Source: Bacteroidota bacterium
GTDB taxonomy: Bacteria > Bacteroidota > Bacteroidia > JAHEXY01
Direction of reading: 5' to 3'
Assembly: GCA_023251875.1 (NCBI GenBank)
Contig: JAHEXY010000008.1
Location: 124,001 to 188,000 of the forward strand
Length of the DNA stretch: 64,000 bases
Each line of letters starts with the position of its first letter. Position 1 is the stretch's first letter. The notes beneath the pieces are model-generated. The model was not told where the DNA came from and did no database searches. It saw only the letters and a list, made by a program, of their open reading frames with translations. Positions 1 to 8,403 of this stretch are shown here, piece by piece. The position numbers were made by a program, and so were the translations under genes.

Positions 1-2
1 AA

Positions 3-263
3 GGAGGCGATTTTATTGCTTTAACAGATAATTTAGAAAAAGAAAGAGATTTTTATAACCAAATAAAATTTGATTACGAAAATGCTTATAAAGATGCCAA
101 TAAAATACTTACTTATACTAGTGTTGTAACCTATCCAAAAACATCTGATACTAAGGCATATCCAATTAGATGGTTAATTGTGCTTATGTCTGTTTTAAGT
201 ACTTTTATGCTTGCCATTGTGGGTGTTTTACTTGTGGAAAGAAATAAGTTAAACGGAAAATAA
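3..263 (+). CDS. Wzz-like chain-length determinant, C-terminal fragment
   Basis: This gene enters from the left edge; only about 86 C-terminal residues are present. They show a hydrophilic, helix-forming stretch (TDNLEKERDFYNQIKFDY), a proline-containing segment, then one strong transmembrane helix (WLIVLMSVLSTFMLAIVGVLL) and a short basic tail. Wzz/GumC-type polysaccharide co-polymerases end this way: a periplasmic coiled coil returns to the inner membrane through a second helix just after a Pro-rich motif. The next gene, 11 bases downstream, is an O-antigen ligase-like protein, which supports a polysaccharide assembly role. The family call is moderate because the N-terminus lies outside the window. 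Confidence 0.6.
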   Translation, partial: GGDFIALTDNLEKERDFYNQIKFDYENAYKDANKILTYTSVVTYPKTSDTKAYPIRWLIVLMSVLSTFMLAIVGVLLVERNKLNGK

Positions 264-273
264 TTCAATTAGA

Positions 274-1737
274 TTGCTCGCTAGCCTATCAGACGATAAA
301 AAAAAAAACTGGATTTATGCTATCAGCTTTGCATTTATTGCCATTAATGCAATTGCCATAGCGTTTGAATTTTATTGGTTGTCGTTGTTGCCCTTTGTTG
401 TTATTGTTGCTTTATTAGCCCTTTTCTCACTTGATAAATTAGTTTGGATTGCTGTTTTTTTTACCCCTCTTTCCATAACAATAAAGGATGTCGGTTTTGG
501 ATTAGGCATTAGCTTGCCCACAGAACCTTTATTGTTTGCAATACTTGCAACTTGCATGTTAAAATTTTTATACGAAGGCAAATTTAATTCTGAAATTTTA
601 AGACATACTATTCCATCTGCAATTATTGTAAATCTTATTTGGATAGGTATTACTACAATTACTAGTCAAATGCCTTTTGTATCGCTTAAATTTATTATTG
701 CCAGAGTATGGTTTCTTAATTCCTTTTTTGCCATACCCATGTTGTTGTTTAAGAAATATTCTAATATGCATAAATATGTGTGGCTCTATATAATTGCTTT
801 AATTGGCGTAATATTTTATATCGTTACCAAACATGCCATGAATGGATTTAGCGAGCAATCTGCTCATTGGGTAACGGTTCCGTTTTATAAAGATCATACA
901 TCTTATGGTGCAGTATTAGCAATGTTTTTGCCATTTCTTATTTATTTTATTTGGTATTCGAGAGGTAATAAGTTTATCCAAGTTCTTTCAATACTAGTAT
1001 TACTTATTTTTTTTGTAGCTCTTATTCTTTCTTATACAAGAGCTGCTTGGATGAGCTTGGTTATTGCATTTGGGGTTTATGTAATCTTAAGTTTAAAAAT
1101 TAGATTAAGAACTATTATTACTGTAGGAGCTGTGTTAATTGCTTTGTTTTTTGCTTTTCAAACTCAAATATACATGGCTCTTGAGCAAAATAAACAAGAC
1201 TCATCATCCGATTTAAAAGAACATGTTAAATCTATTTCAAACATTAGATCAGATGCATCCAACCTTGAGCGTATTAACCGGTGGAAATCAGCATTAAGAA
1301 TGTTTAAAGCGCGGCCTATTTGGGGATGGGGGCCTGGAACCTATATGTTTCAATATGCGCCATACCAATTATCGAGTGAAAAAACGGTAATTAGTACTAA
1401 TGCAGGAAATAAAGGGAATGCACATAGTGAGTATATTGGCCCATTGGCAGAAGAAGGTATTCTTGGTTGTTTGTCTTTTGTGCTTATAGTCTGTTGTATA
1501 TCCTTTACCGCTATTAAAATCATTTATAATTCAAAGGATAAAAATATCCAAATGCTAACTATGGCAGTTTATTTAGGTTTGATAACCTATTTAGTACATG
1601 GTTTGTTTAACAATTTTTTGGATACAGATAAAGCCTCTGCTCCCTTTTGGGGATTTGCAGCAATTATTACTGCAATTGATTTGTATCATTTTAATAAACC
1701 GGAAGGAGACCGATTAAAAGAATCTGCAACTGAATAA
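274..1737 (+). CDS. O-antigen ligase / Wzy-like polytopic membrane protein
   Basis: A 487-residue, strongly hydrophobic protein with about ten to twelve predicted transmembrane helices and one long soluble loop (about residues 305-375) before the last helices. The loop and the helix carrying SYTRAAWMS match the Wzy_C family (O-antigen ligase, polymerase, PglL-type enzymes), where Arg residues in this region are functional. These proteins join or polymerise lipid-linked glycans at the periplasmic face of the inner membrane. The start is TTG, 11 bases after the preceding Wzz-like stop, so the two genes are probably co-transcribed. Ligase cannot be told from polymerase by sequence alone. The 3' end overlaps the convergent phosphatase gene by 24 bases. 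Confidence 0.75.
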   Translation: MLASLSDDKKKNWIYAISFAFIAINAIAIAFEFYWLSLLPFVVIVALLALFSLDKLVWIAVFFTPLSITIKDVGFGLGISLPTEPLLFAILATCMLKFLYEGKFNSEILRHTIPSAIIVNLIWIGITTITSQMPFVSLKFIIARVWFLNSFFAIPMLLFKKYSNMHKYVWLYIIALIGVIFYIVTKHAMNGFSEQSAHWVTVPFYKDHTSYGAVLAMFLPFLIYFIWYSRGNKFIQVLSILVLLIFFVALILSYTRAAWMSLVIAFGVYVILSLKIRLRTIITVGAVLIALFFAFQTQIYMALEQNKQDSSSDLKEHVKSISNIRSDASNLERINRWKSALRMFKARPIWGWGPGTYMFQYAPYQLSSEKTVISTNAGNKGNAHSEYIGPLAEEGILGCLSFVLIVCCISFTAIKIIYNSKDKNIQMLTMAVYLGLITYLVHGLFNNFLDTDKASAPFWGFAAIITAIDLYHFNKPEGDRLKESATE

Positions 1738-2991
1738 AGCAATATCATCAACGTAAGGCTGCCTTTCTCTATATTTTTCAAGTGATTCAGTAATGTTTTT
1801 ATTGAGAGTATCCATACTTAAATTGCTATTGCGAGCAACTAATTGGGTTAATTTTGTGGTGCCAAATTCTTCTCCTTGATCGTTTAATAATTCTACAGCG
1901 CCATCTGTATAACTCAAAAGAATTGAATTTGGCGGAATCGTTATCGAGCCTTTTTCAACATGAGGCAAACGATCAAACATACCCAATCCTGTACACCCCG
2001 TTTTTAAATACGTGACTTTATTTTTATCATGCAATAAAATAGGAGGATTATGGCCGGCATTGATATAACTGAGTACCCTTGTTTGAATATTATACTTGGC
2101 AACAAAAAGTGTAATAAATTTTTCGCCTTTAGCACTGGCATTAACCCTGGCATTTAGTTCTTCAACTACAGCTGGCAGCATATTAGGGTAGCTAAATAAA
2201 GTTCTTAGATTAGCCTGAAAATTAGACATTAACAATGCCGCAGAAACTCCTTTACCCGAAACATCAGCTACACAAAAAACAAATTCATTATCGTTTAGTT
2301 TAATATAATCGTAATAATCACCACCCACTTCTTGGTGAGGTTGGTAAAATGCCGACATTTCTATTTTTGAATTCTTGGGTAGGCTATGCGGAATGAGCAT
2401 GGCCTGCATTTCAGATGCTAATTCAAGTTCTTTTTTAACCCTGGCTTGCCTAATGTTTTCTTTGTATAAATTTTTGTTTTCTATGGCAACCACAATAATA
2501 TTGCTAAGCGTTTGCATAAAAGGAATAAGCATGTTATCTGAATTCCCAAAATTCTCATTTTCAATATCCCCAACTAATAAATAAGCCAAGGGCTTCGATT
2601 TGTGAAATACCGGAATGATATATTTATAAGCATTTATTAATGGATTAGGAAAGGAATCTATTTCTGTTATTTCTTTAATGGGAAGTAAATCTTTTTCAAC
2701 ATTAATGGGATAGGTTTTACCTAAAGAGTCATAGTTTAGGGCTAAGGACCAATCTAAATTATCACTATTACTGTATAGTGCAACTCTACCTATTTTAAGT
2801 TGATTTTTTAATACAAACTCGTATATTTTAAAAAGCTGTTCTCTCGAAAAATTGTTATTAATGGCAATGGTAATTTCTAGTAGCGCATTGAGTTTTAGGT
2901 TCTTAGATTTAATGGAGGTATTGGCCCTTTCGAGCTTTTCCTTCAACTCAGAAATGATTTGATTATCTATTATTGGGGTTTCTAGATTCAT
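1714..2991 (-). CDS. GAF-domain SpoIIE/RsbU-type PP2C serine phosphatase
   Basis: A 425-residue cytoplasmic protein. A short N-terminal coiled coil (about 10-40) is followed by a GAF-like sensory domain (about 40-185), a linking helix (about 180-205), and a SpoIIE/PP2C phosphatase domain (about 205-425). Metal-binding acidic motifs are visible: GGDYYD (223-228), VADVSGKG (242-249) and, near the end, DDIALF. RsbU-like phosphatases dephosphorylate anti-sigma antagonists or STAS-domain proteins in partner-switching systems. No STAS protein or anti-sigma kinase is next to it, so the target is unknown. It starts with ATG and converges on the O-antigen ligase gene, overlapping it by 24 bases. Confidence 0.85.
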   Translation of the reverse strand: MNLETPIIDNQIISELKEKLERANTSIKSKNLKLNALLEITIAINNNFSREQLFKIYEFVLKNQLKIGRVALYSNSDNLDWSLALNYDSLGKTYPINVEKDLLPIKEITEIDSFPNPLINAYKYIIPVFHKSKPLAYLLVGDIENENFGNSDNMLIPFMQTLSNIIVVAIENKNLYKENIRQARVKKELELASEMQAMLIPHSLPKNSKIEMSAFYQPHQEVGGDYYDYIKLNDNEFVFCVADVSGKGVSAALLMSNFQANLRTLFSYPNMLPAVVEELNARVNASAKGEKFITLFVAKYNIQTRVLSYINAGHNPPILLHDKNKVTYLKTGCTGLGMFDRLPHVEKGSITIPPNSILLSYTDGAVELLNDQGEEFGTTKLTQLVARNSNLSMDTLNKNITESLEKYRERQPYVDDIALFSCRFF

Positions 2992-3350
2992 ATTTTCTGC
3001 CTTAAAAATTATATATGTTTCATTCTTGGGTAAAGATTACATTTGGATCGTATACGAGAAAATCAAGCAAAAGGTTACTTGTTTTTTAACATTTTTTTGG
3101 ACTAATTTTAATATATACCATTTATTTCTAAAATACAAATATATATGAGCTTGTTTTTAAAATTAAATGCAATGTATAAAAGAAAGCTGTTTTTTATTAA
3201 CAAATAAAAGTTAACAAATACACCTAGTGTTTTAATGTAGAGATTATCTTTTCTGTATCTTGAAAAGATAAATTGGGTATTTTATATGGAATTGTTTCGT
3301 AAAATGCATCCACTAGTAGAAATAGAAAAAGTATTGAGTATAATCTCAAC
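2992..3350. other. 359-bp divergent intergenic region
   Basis: Lies between the divergent phosphatase and SPOR-protein genes. I see no convincing ORF, and no clean TAnnTTTG -7 element on either strand. The only structured feature is the hairpin at 3244-3271, reported separately. The rest is A/T-rich with no repeats I recognise. Confidence 0.5.
3244..3271. promoter_or_regulatory. Perfect 10-bp hairpin upstream of the SPOR protein
   Basis: TTATCTTTTC at 3244-3253 pairs perfectly with GAAAAGATAA at 3262-3271 across an 8-base loop. It lies 79 bases before the ATG of the SPOR protein and has no T-tract after it, so it does not look like a factor-independent terminator. An operator or 5' UTR structure is possible. 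The role is inferred from position only. Confidence 0.35.
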
Positions 3351-6300
3351 ATGATTAAAGTAATTGGGCATCCTGTACAAGGTAATTCTAAAAATATTTT
3401 CAACTTCTTTTCTTTATATAGAGGAAGCAAGAAAAATACATACCTAAAAGTACTATCTGAAATTACCTTACTTTTTTTCTTCTTTATTTCAACAATTACA
3501 TATGGAGGTAATGGAAAAATACCCCTTACCCAAAAAGATACTGTAGAAAAAAAAATGAACTTGCCCATTATTGAATTAAGTGCAGGCCCAATGAATTTTT
3601 ATGGGGATATAAAAAAAAACAATTACTATAAATTGTTTCATTTTAAGTTTGGGTATGAAATTGGAGCAACAAAACAGCTTAGCAATAACATTAGTGTTTC
3701 AGCTCATATACTTTATGGAAAAGTATCTGGAGAAGAACGTTCACCAAGTAGAAGTTTAAATTTCGTTTCGCCCATTTTTAGTCCGTATATAAGTGGAGAA
3801 TATTCACTTAATAGATTTAAAAAATTTAAAATCGGATATGTTTCTCCTTACGTTACTGTTGGCATAGGATTGGTTTATTTCCATCCTAAAGGAGATTTAT
3901 TAGATGCCAATGGCAATGCCTATTATTATTGGTCTGACGGAACAATCAAAAACCTTCCTGAAACGGAACAAAATAAACCTATAGCCACTTCAGTTTATCG
4001 AGACTATGTTTATGAAACGGATTTGCGTAAAGCAAATATTGATGACTTTGGTAATTATTCTTTAATAACGATGGCTATTCCTATAGGCATTGGCCTTAAT
4101 TGCAAGGTAACACCTAAAATTACTGTTAAACTGGGAACCACTTTGCACTATACCTTTACAGATTTAATGGATAATGTAAATGTGCGCAGTATTGGTAATA
4201 GACAAGGCAAAGCGGGGATGGATAAATATTTATTTTCATCGGTTACATTATGCTATAATTTAAATCCGGTTCCACCGGATCCGGATGAATTTATGTTTAA
4301 TGGAGTAGACTTACTTTCTATTTCCACGGATGATTCAGATGGTGATGGTGTTATTGATTTTGAAGATGATTGCCCTGATACACCTCCAGGAATAGAAGTT
4401 GATACCAAAGGTTGCCCATTTGATGATGATTATGATGGAGTTCCCAATTACAGAGATAAAGAAAAAGATACGCCTCTTGGGGCTGTTGTTGATGCTGATG
4501 GTGTAAAAATAAAAGATGAAGATATTGAAAAAGCCTACGTAGATTATTTAGATTCCGTTCCTAAAGGAAATATTCCTAAAGAAATGTATACCGTTCAATT
4601 GGGAATATTTAAAGATGGAGAAGTACCAAAAGAGCTTCTTGATAAATTTTTGAAAATAGATGATCTTGAAAAATTCATGCTCGAAGATAGTTCTGTTGTT
4701 TATTTTGCAGGACGTTATTATACACCTGAAGGTGCATTTCAAGGCTTAGACGAATTGCTTAAGGATAGCATACCCGGAATAAAAGTGGTGAAAATCGTAA
4801 ATGGTAAATTTATTTCTGTTGATAAACCAAGTACAAAAATAAGCCCAAAGGATTCATTAAATGAAAAAAATAATGCAACAAAGGATAAGATAAAAGAAAA
4901 GGATAAGGAGAAAAAAACAGATCAAACAAAAAATAATATTGTTGATAGTCTTGCCAAAAAAACTCAGCTAGATTCACTTGCTCAAAAAACAAAAGAGATA
5001 AAAACGGATAGTTTATTAAACCCAAATAAAGAAAAAATTGTAGATAAAAATAAGGTTAAAGAAAATAAATCAGACACACTTGCTAAAACAGATAAAGAAA
5101 TTACCAAAGATGTTGTAAATAATAAAACAGATTCTCTAAAAAACAAAGAGTCTAAAAATAGTATTGATAAAAATTTAGATAAAAAATTAGCTAACGCTAA
5201 TGATAAAATAAAAGATCAGAATCTAAAAACAGAAACTAATACTGCTGTCGATTCATTAAAAGAACAAAACTATAGCATTCAATTGGCCGAATATAAAACT
5301 GCAGTTCCGCAGGAAGATGTAAAAAAAATAATGACAGTAAATGGCGTTAAAAGTAAAAAAACTGATAAGGGGGAAACTTCATATACTGTTGGTAATTATA
5401 AAACCAAAACAGAAGCACAAGCTGCGTTAGACAAATTTAAAAAGCAGGGATTTCCGGATGCAAAGATTATGGGTGATAATAAACAAAATGAAGCTGTAGC
5501 TAAAAACACGGATGCAGGAAGTAAGACTACAGAAAAAAACAATCAAGCAGAACAAATAAATATTATACATAAAGATACAAGCAAAACTAAAATTGTAAAA
5601 ACAGAAAATACCAACGAAAATAATGTGCTTAGTGACAGAACAGGAAGTTTTGCTGTTTTATTAGGTAAGTATACCAAAGATGTTCCTCAAAATATAATAG
5701 ACAAATTTTTAAGTGTTCCGGATATTATGAGTACTAAAATTGGAGATATAACCTATTATACAACCAAAACGGTCTCTACATTGAGTGATGCACAAATGCG
5801 ATTAAATGAACTAAAGAATGCAGGATTTTCTGATGCACAGATAGTGGAATTTAAAAACAAAGCAATTGTACCTTATAAGGGAGATGATGCTATAGCTTCA
5901 AGCCAAAAGGAAAAAACAGAAACCAAAACACCTGAAAATAAAAATGTTGATGTAAAGAGTAATACCAAGCAAAAAAATGCTGAAGGAATTAATAATGAGA
6001 TTGAAAAGAAAGCAGATCCTTTTATAGGTACAAAAGAAATTAATACAAGTGATAAAAATGTAGATCCAACTAAAAAATCAGATAAAGGAACGGCAACTGA
6101 TCATACAGAGGCCGTAAATACTAATAATAACACTGCGATTACAAAAAATGCTATAGAAAATACTTCTTCTAATATTAGTATGGATGGTTTGGTCTTTAGG
6201 GTTCAGCTAGGAGCATTTGTAAGTAAAAGCACAAACGATCCTTATGTTGAAAAAGGAATAACAGATGTTATTTCATTTCCGGCAGATGGTTATACCAAAT

Positions 6301-6755
6301 ATTTTACCGGAGCATTTGATAATTATGAAAGTGCTAGAGAGCATAAAATACAGATGCAACAAAAAGGATTTAGTGATGCATTTGTGTCCGCTTATAAAGA
6401 TGGAAAAAGAGTTGAAATGAAAGATGCTTTGCATTATTCTCCTTCTACAGTTAAAATGGTTGCTTTACCAGATAATAGTAATGCGATAAAAGTTAAACCA
6501 ACAGGAATCATATATAAAGTTCAAATAGGAGCATTTAAAAATAAAGTGCCGGCAGAATTATTGGCTGATATGCAAACCATGAGTTCAGAGCCTGCTGATA
6601 ATGGTTATACCCGTTTGCTGAGCGGTAATTATTCGTCTTATGATGATGCAAAAAAATGTGAAGTTAAATTAAAAGAAAAAGGTTATAGCCAAGCTTTTAT
6701 TGTTGCTTATAAAAATGGCAAAAGAATATCTCTCCAAGAAGCAGAAAAACCGTAA
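3351..6755 (+). CDS. Outer-membrane barrel protein with TSP3 repeats and five SPOR-like repeats
   Basis: A 1134-residue protein. A long polar N-region precedes a hydrophobic secretion signal (about 36-52, core LLFFFFIS). Then come a predicted outer-membrane beta-barrel (about 70-320, rich in alternating aromatics), Asp-rich thrombospondin type 3 repeats (about 325-385, DSDGDGVIDFEDD and DDDYDGVPNYRDK), and five SPOR-like units beginning near residues 413 (YTVQLGIF), 641 (YSIQLAEY), 767 (FAVLLGKY), 949 (FRVQLGAF) and 1055 (YKVQIGAF). Lys/Asn/Asp-rich low-complexity linkers separate them. SPOR domains bind denuded septal peptidoglycan, and TSP3 repeats bind calcium, so it may tether the outer membrane to the wall in place of an OmpA domain. 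The start is uncertain because the N-region is unusually long. Confidence 0.7.
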   Translation: MIKVIGHPVQGNSKNIFNFFSLYRGSKKNTYLKVLSEITLLFFFFISTITYGGNGKIPLTQKDTVEKKMNLPIIELSAGPMNFYGDIKKNNYYKLFHFKFGYEIGATKQLSNNISVSAHILYGKVSGEERSPSRSLNFVSPIFSPYISGEYSLNRFKKFKIGYVSPYVTVGIGLVYFHPKGDLLDANGNAYYYWSDGTIKNLPETEQNKPIATSVYRDYVYETDLRKANIDDFGNYSLITMAIPIGIGLNCKVTPKITVKLGTTLHYTFTDLMDNVNVRSIGNRQGKAGMDKYLFSSVTLCYNLNPVPPDPDEFMFNGVDLLSISTDDSDGDGVIDFEDDCPDTPPGIEVDTKGCPFDDDYDGVPNYRDKEKDTPLGAVVDADGVKIKDEDIEKAYVDYLDSVPKGNIPKEMYTVQLGIFKDGEVPKELLDKFLKIDDLEKFMLEDSSVVYFAGRYYTPEGAFQGLDELLKDSIPGIKVVKIVNGKFISVDKPSTKISPKDSLNEKNNATKDKIKEKDKEKKTDQTKNNIVDSLAKKTQLDSLAQKTKEIKTDSLLNPNKEKIVDKNKVKENKSDTLAKTDKEITKDVVNNKTDSLKNKESKNSIDKNLDKKLANANDKIKDQNLKTETNTAVDSLKEQNYSIQLAEYKTAVPQEDVKKIMTVNGVKSKKTDKGETSYTVGNYKTKTEAQAALDKFKKQGFPDAKIMGDNKQNEAVAKNTDAGSKTTEKNNQAEQINIIHKDTSKTKIVKTENTNENNVLSDRTGSFAVLLGKYTKDVPQNIIDKFLSVPDIMSTKIGDITYYTTKTVSTLSDAQMRLNELKNAGFSDAQIVEFKNKAIVPYKGDDAIASSQKEKTETKTPENKNVDVKSNTKQKNAEGINNEIEKKADPFIGTKEINTSDKNVDPTKKSDKGTATDHTEAVNTNNNTAITKNAIENTSSNISMDGLVFRVQLGAFVSKSTNDPYVEKGITDVISFPADGYTKYFTGAFDNYESAREHKIQMQQKGFSDAFVSAYKDGKRVEMKDALHYSPSTVKMVALPDNSNAIKVKPTGIIYKVQIGAFKNKVPAELLADMQTMSSEPADNGYTRLLSGNYSSYDDAKKCEVKLKEKGYSQAFIVAYKNGKRISLQEAEKP

Positions 6756-6759
6756 TTTC

Positions 6760-6986
6760 GTTGTTAGTTGTTAGTTGTTAGTTATTCGTAGAAGTAATAC
6801 CAAATTGATTTATAATTTAGTCTAAAAAAATTTGGTTTAATGTCGATAAGATTTTGTTTCGTTCAAATGTTTGAACTATTACAATAATATCAGATTGGTA
6901 TAGTTCGAAAAATGATCTGAAGGGAATAATTTAGTTTATACTTCATTATTTGTTTTCTCATCAACTAACAACTAACAACTAATAAC
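6760..6986. repeat. Nested inverted-repeat element (MITE-like)
   Basis: An outer pair of 23-bp inverted repeats made of TTAGTTG units (6761-6783 and 6963-6985, 22 of 23 matching) encloses a second pair, ATACCAAATTGAT at 6797-6809 and ATCAGATTGGTAT at 6889-6901 (11 of 13 pairing). An inner palindrome, GTTCAAA-TG-TTTGAAC, lies at 6861-6876. No ORF lies inside. The arrangement resembles a non-autonomous miniature element between two same-strand genes. Related TTAGTTGTTCGT sequence recurs near 33331-33342. Confidence 0.5.
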
Positions 6987-7001
6987 GAACAACTAATTTA
7001 C

Positions 7002-7703
7002 ATGAATGCAATTATTTCAGGAGCAACAAAAGGAATTGGCAAAGCGATAGCTTTTGAACTTGCCAGCTTAGGATATTCATTGGCACTAGGAGCAAGATCA
7101 GAAAAAGATTTATTACAAGTACAAAAGGAACTTTCTCAATTGTATCCGGAAAATTTAATTCTTATAAAACCCTGTGATTTTTCTATTAAAGTACAAATAG
7201 ATGAATTTGCATCTTTTGTGAAAAATAATATTAAAAATATAAATGTTATTGTAAATAATGTTGGGCTTTATCAAGAGGGCACAATTAGTGAGGATGCAAA
7301 TGGTTTATTAGAAAATTTAATGAACACTAATTTGTATAGCGCCTATTGTCTTACTCGTCATTTTTTACATGGTATGAAAACTCAAAAGAGCGGACATGTT
7401 TTTAATATTTGTTCTGTGACTAGTCTTTTTCCACGGGTAAACGCTGCTGCCTATTCTATTACAAAAGCTGCATTGCTGAGCTTTTCAAAATCACTTTCAG
7501 AAGAAATGCGAGAGTACAATGTAAAAGTAACAGCAATTATTCCCGGATCAGTAAATACAAGTTCTTGGGATGGTATTGATGCGCCTAAAGAACAATTTGT
7601 GCAAGCAGATGATATTGCAAAAACTATAAAATCATGCTTAAATATGTCGGATTATGCAGTAGTAGACGAAATTGTAATTCGCCCGATGAATAAAAATTTT
7701 TAA
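7002..7703 (+). CDS. Short-chain dehydrogenase/reductase (3-oxoacyl-ACP reductase-like)
   Basis: A 233-residue classical SDR. The NAD(P)-binding glycine motif GATKGIG occupies residues 7-13, the NNVG motif lies near 85-88, and the catalytic Tyr151-xxx-Lys155 (YSITK) follows the SVT serine motif near 138. The closing IIPGSVNTS segment is also typical. The substrate cannot be assigned; YdfG- or FabG-like members reduce varied ketones and hydroxy acids. It begins with ATG right after the inverted-repeat element and is followed by a terminator-like stem, so it is probably a single-gene unit. Confidence 0.85.
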   Translation: MNAIISGATKGIGKAIAFELASLGYSLALGARSEKDLLQVQKELSQLYPENLILIKPCDFSIKVQIDEFASFVKNNIKNINVIVNNVGLYQEGTISEDANGLLENLMNTNLYSAYCLTRHFLHGMKTQKSGHVFNICSVTSLFPRVNAAAYSITKAALLSFSKSLSEEMREYNVKVTAIIPGSVNTSSWDGIDAPKEQFVQADDIAKTIKSCLNMSDYAVVDEIVIRPMNKNF

Positions 7704-7785
7704 ACCGCTTAAAAATAAATACCATTAATTACCCCTCTTTTGAGAGGGCAGGGAGAGGATAAAAAAACATTTATTTTTAAGCCGT
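7704..7785 (+). terminator. Terminator-like stem with a palindromic repeat in its loop
   Basis: The arm at 7704-7720 (ACCGCTTAAAAATAAAT) pairs with 7769-7785 at 16 of 17 positions and is followed by T6. The 48-base loop holds a CCTCT/AGAGG palindrome of the dispersed C/G-rich family. It sits immediately after the SDR stop codon, so it should end that transcript. The large loop suggests the palindrome was inserted into an older terminator. Confidence 0.6.
7729..7760. repeat. C/G-rich palindromic repeat (copy A)
   Basis: Contains CCCTCTTTTGAGAGGG followed by CAGGGAGAGG, matching the family pattern CCCTCTCCnnnGGAGAGGG plus a GGG-GAG tail seen elsewhere in the window. It lies in the loop of the SDR terminator. 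Confidence 0.7.
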
Positions 7786-7809
7786 TTTTTATAAAATAAA
7801 ATATATACT

Positions 7810-8385
7810 ATGTCAAATAAACAGCGTTGCAAATGGGTGGGTAATAATCCTATAATGATTGAATACCATGATAAAGAATGGGGTTTACCTCTTTACGATG
7901 ATAAAAAAATATTTGAAGCTATTGTTTTAGATAGTTTTCAAGCGGGTTTGAGTTGGAGTACGATAATGAATAAAAGAGAAAATTTCAGAAAAGCCTTTGC
8001 TAATTTTGATGTAGAAAAAGTAGCTAAATTTAAAGAAAATAAACTTCAAGAATTATTAGAAGATGCTGGTATTATCCGAAATAAACTTAAAATTTATGCA
8101 TCAGTTACCAATGCGCAAGAGTTTATAAAGGTTCAAAAAGAATTTGGGAGTTTTTCAAATTACATGTGGCAATTTGTGAACCATAAGCCAATTGTAAACA
8201 AACATTCTCATATAAAAGAAGTACCTGCATCTACCAAAGAATCTGATGCCATGAGTAAAGACATGAAAAAACGTGGCTTTAAATTTTGCGGTACTACTAT
8301 CTGTTATGCTTTTATGCAAGCTGTTGGTATGATTAATGATCATACGGTTGACTGTTTTAGATATAAAGCTGTTATTATAAAATAA
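7810..8385 (+). CDS. tag: DNA-3-methyladenine glycosylase I
   Basis: A 191-residue protein matching the Tag family over its whole length (about 185-190 usual). It opens with RCKWV..NPIMIEYHDKEWG and carries the FEAIVLDSFQAGLSW segment, a KREN(F)RKAF motif, the C-terminal GFKFCGTTICYAFMQA segment and HTVDCF. Cys7 and His20 near the start, with His and Cys in HTVDC near the end, fit the family's structural zinc site. The enzyme excises 3-methyladenine from alkylated DNA in base excision repair. It converges on the sulfatase-like gene with an 18-base gap. A second alkylation-repair gene, mpg, survives only as a fragment at 55972-56121. Confidence 0.95.
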   Translation: MSNKQRCKWVGNNPIMIEYHDKEWGLPLYDDKKIFEAIVLDSFQAGLSWSTIMNKRENFRKAFANFDVEKVAKFKENKLQELLEDAGIIRNKLKIYASVTNAQEFIKVQKEFGSFSNYMWQFVNHKPIVNKHSHIKEVPASTKESDAMSKDMKKRGFKFCGTTICYAFMQAVGMINDHTVDCFRYKAVIIK

Positions 8386-8403
8386 TTTTTTCTTTTAACA
8401 GAA

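Noticed and set aside
3224-3568. Minus-strand open frame of 114 residues opposite the SPOR gene start
   Set aside because: It is low-complexity and hydrophobic because it reads the complement of the A/T-rich signal region. The plus-strand SPOR protein explains the sequence.
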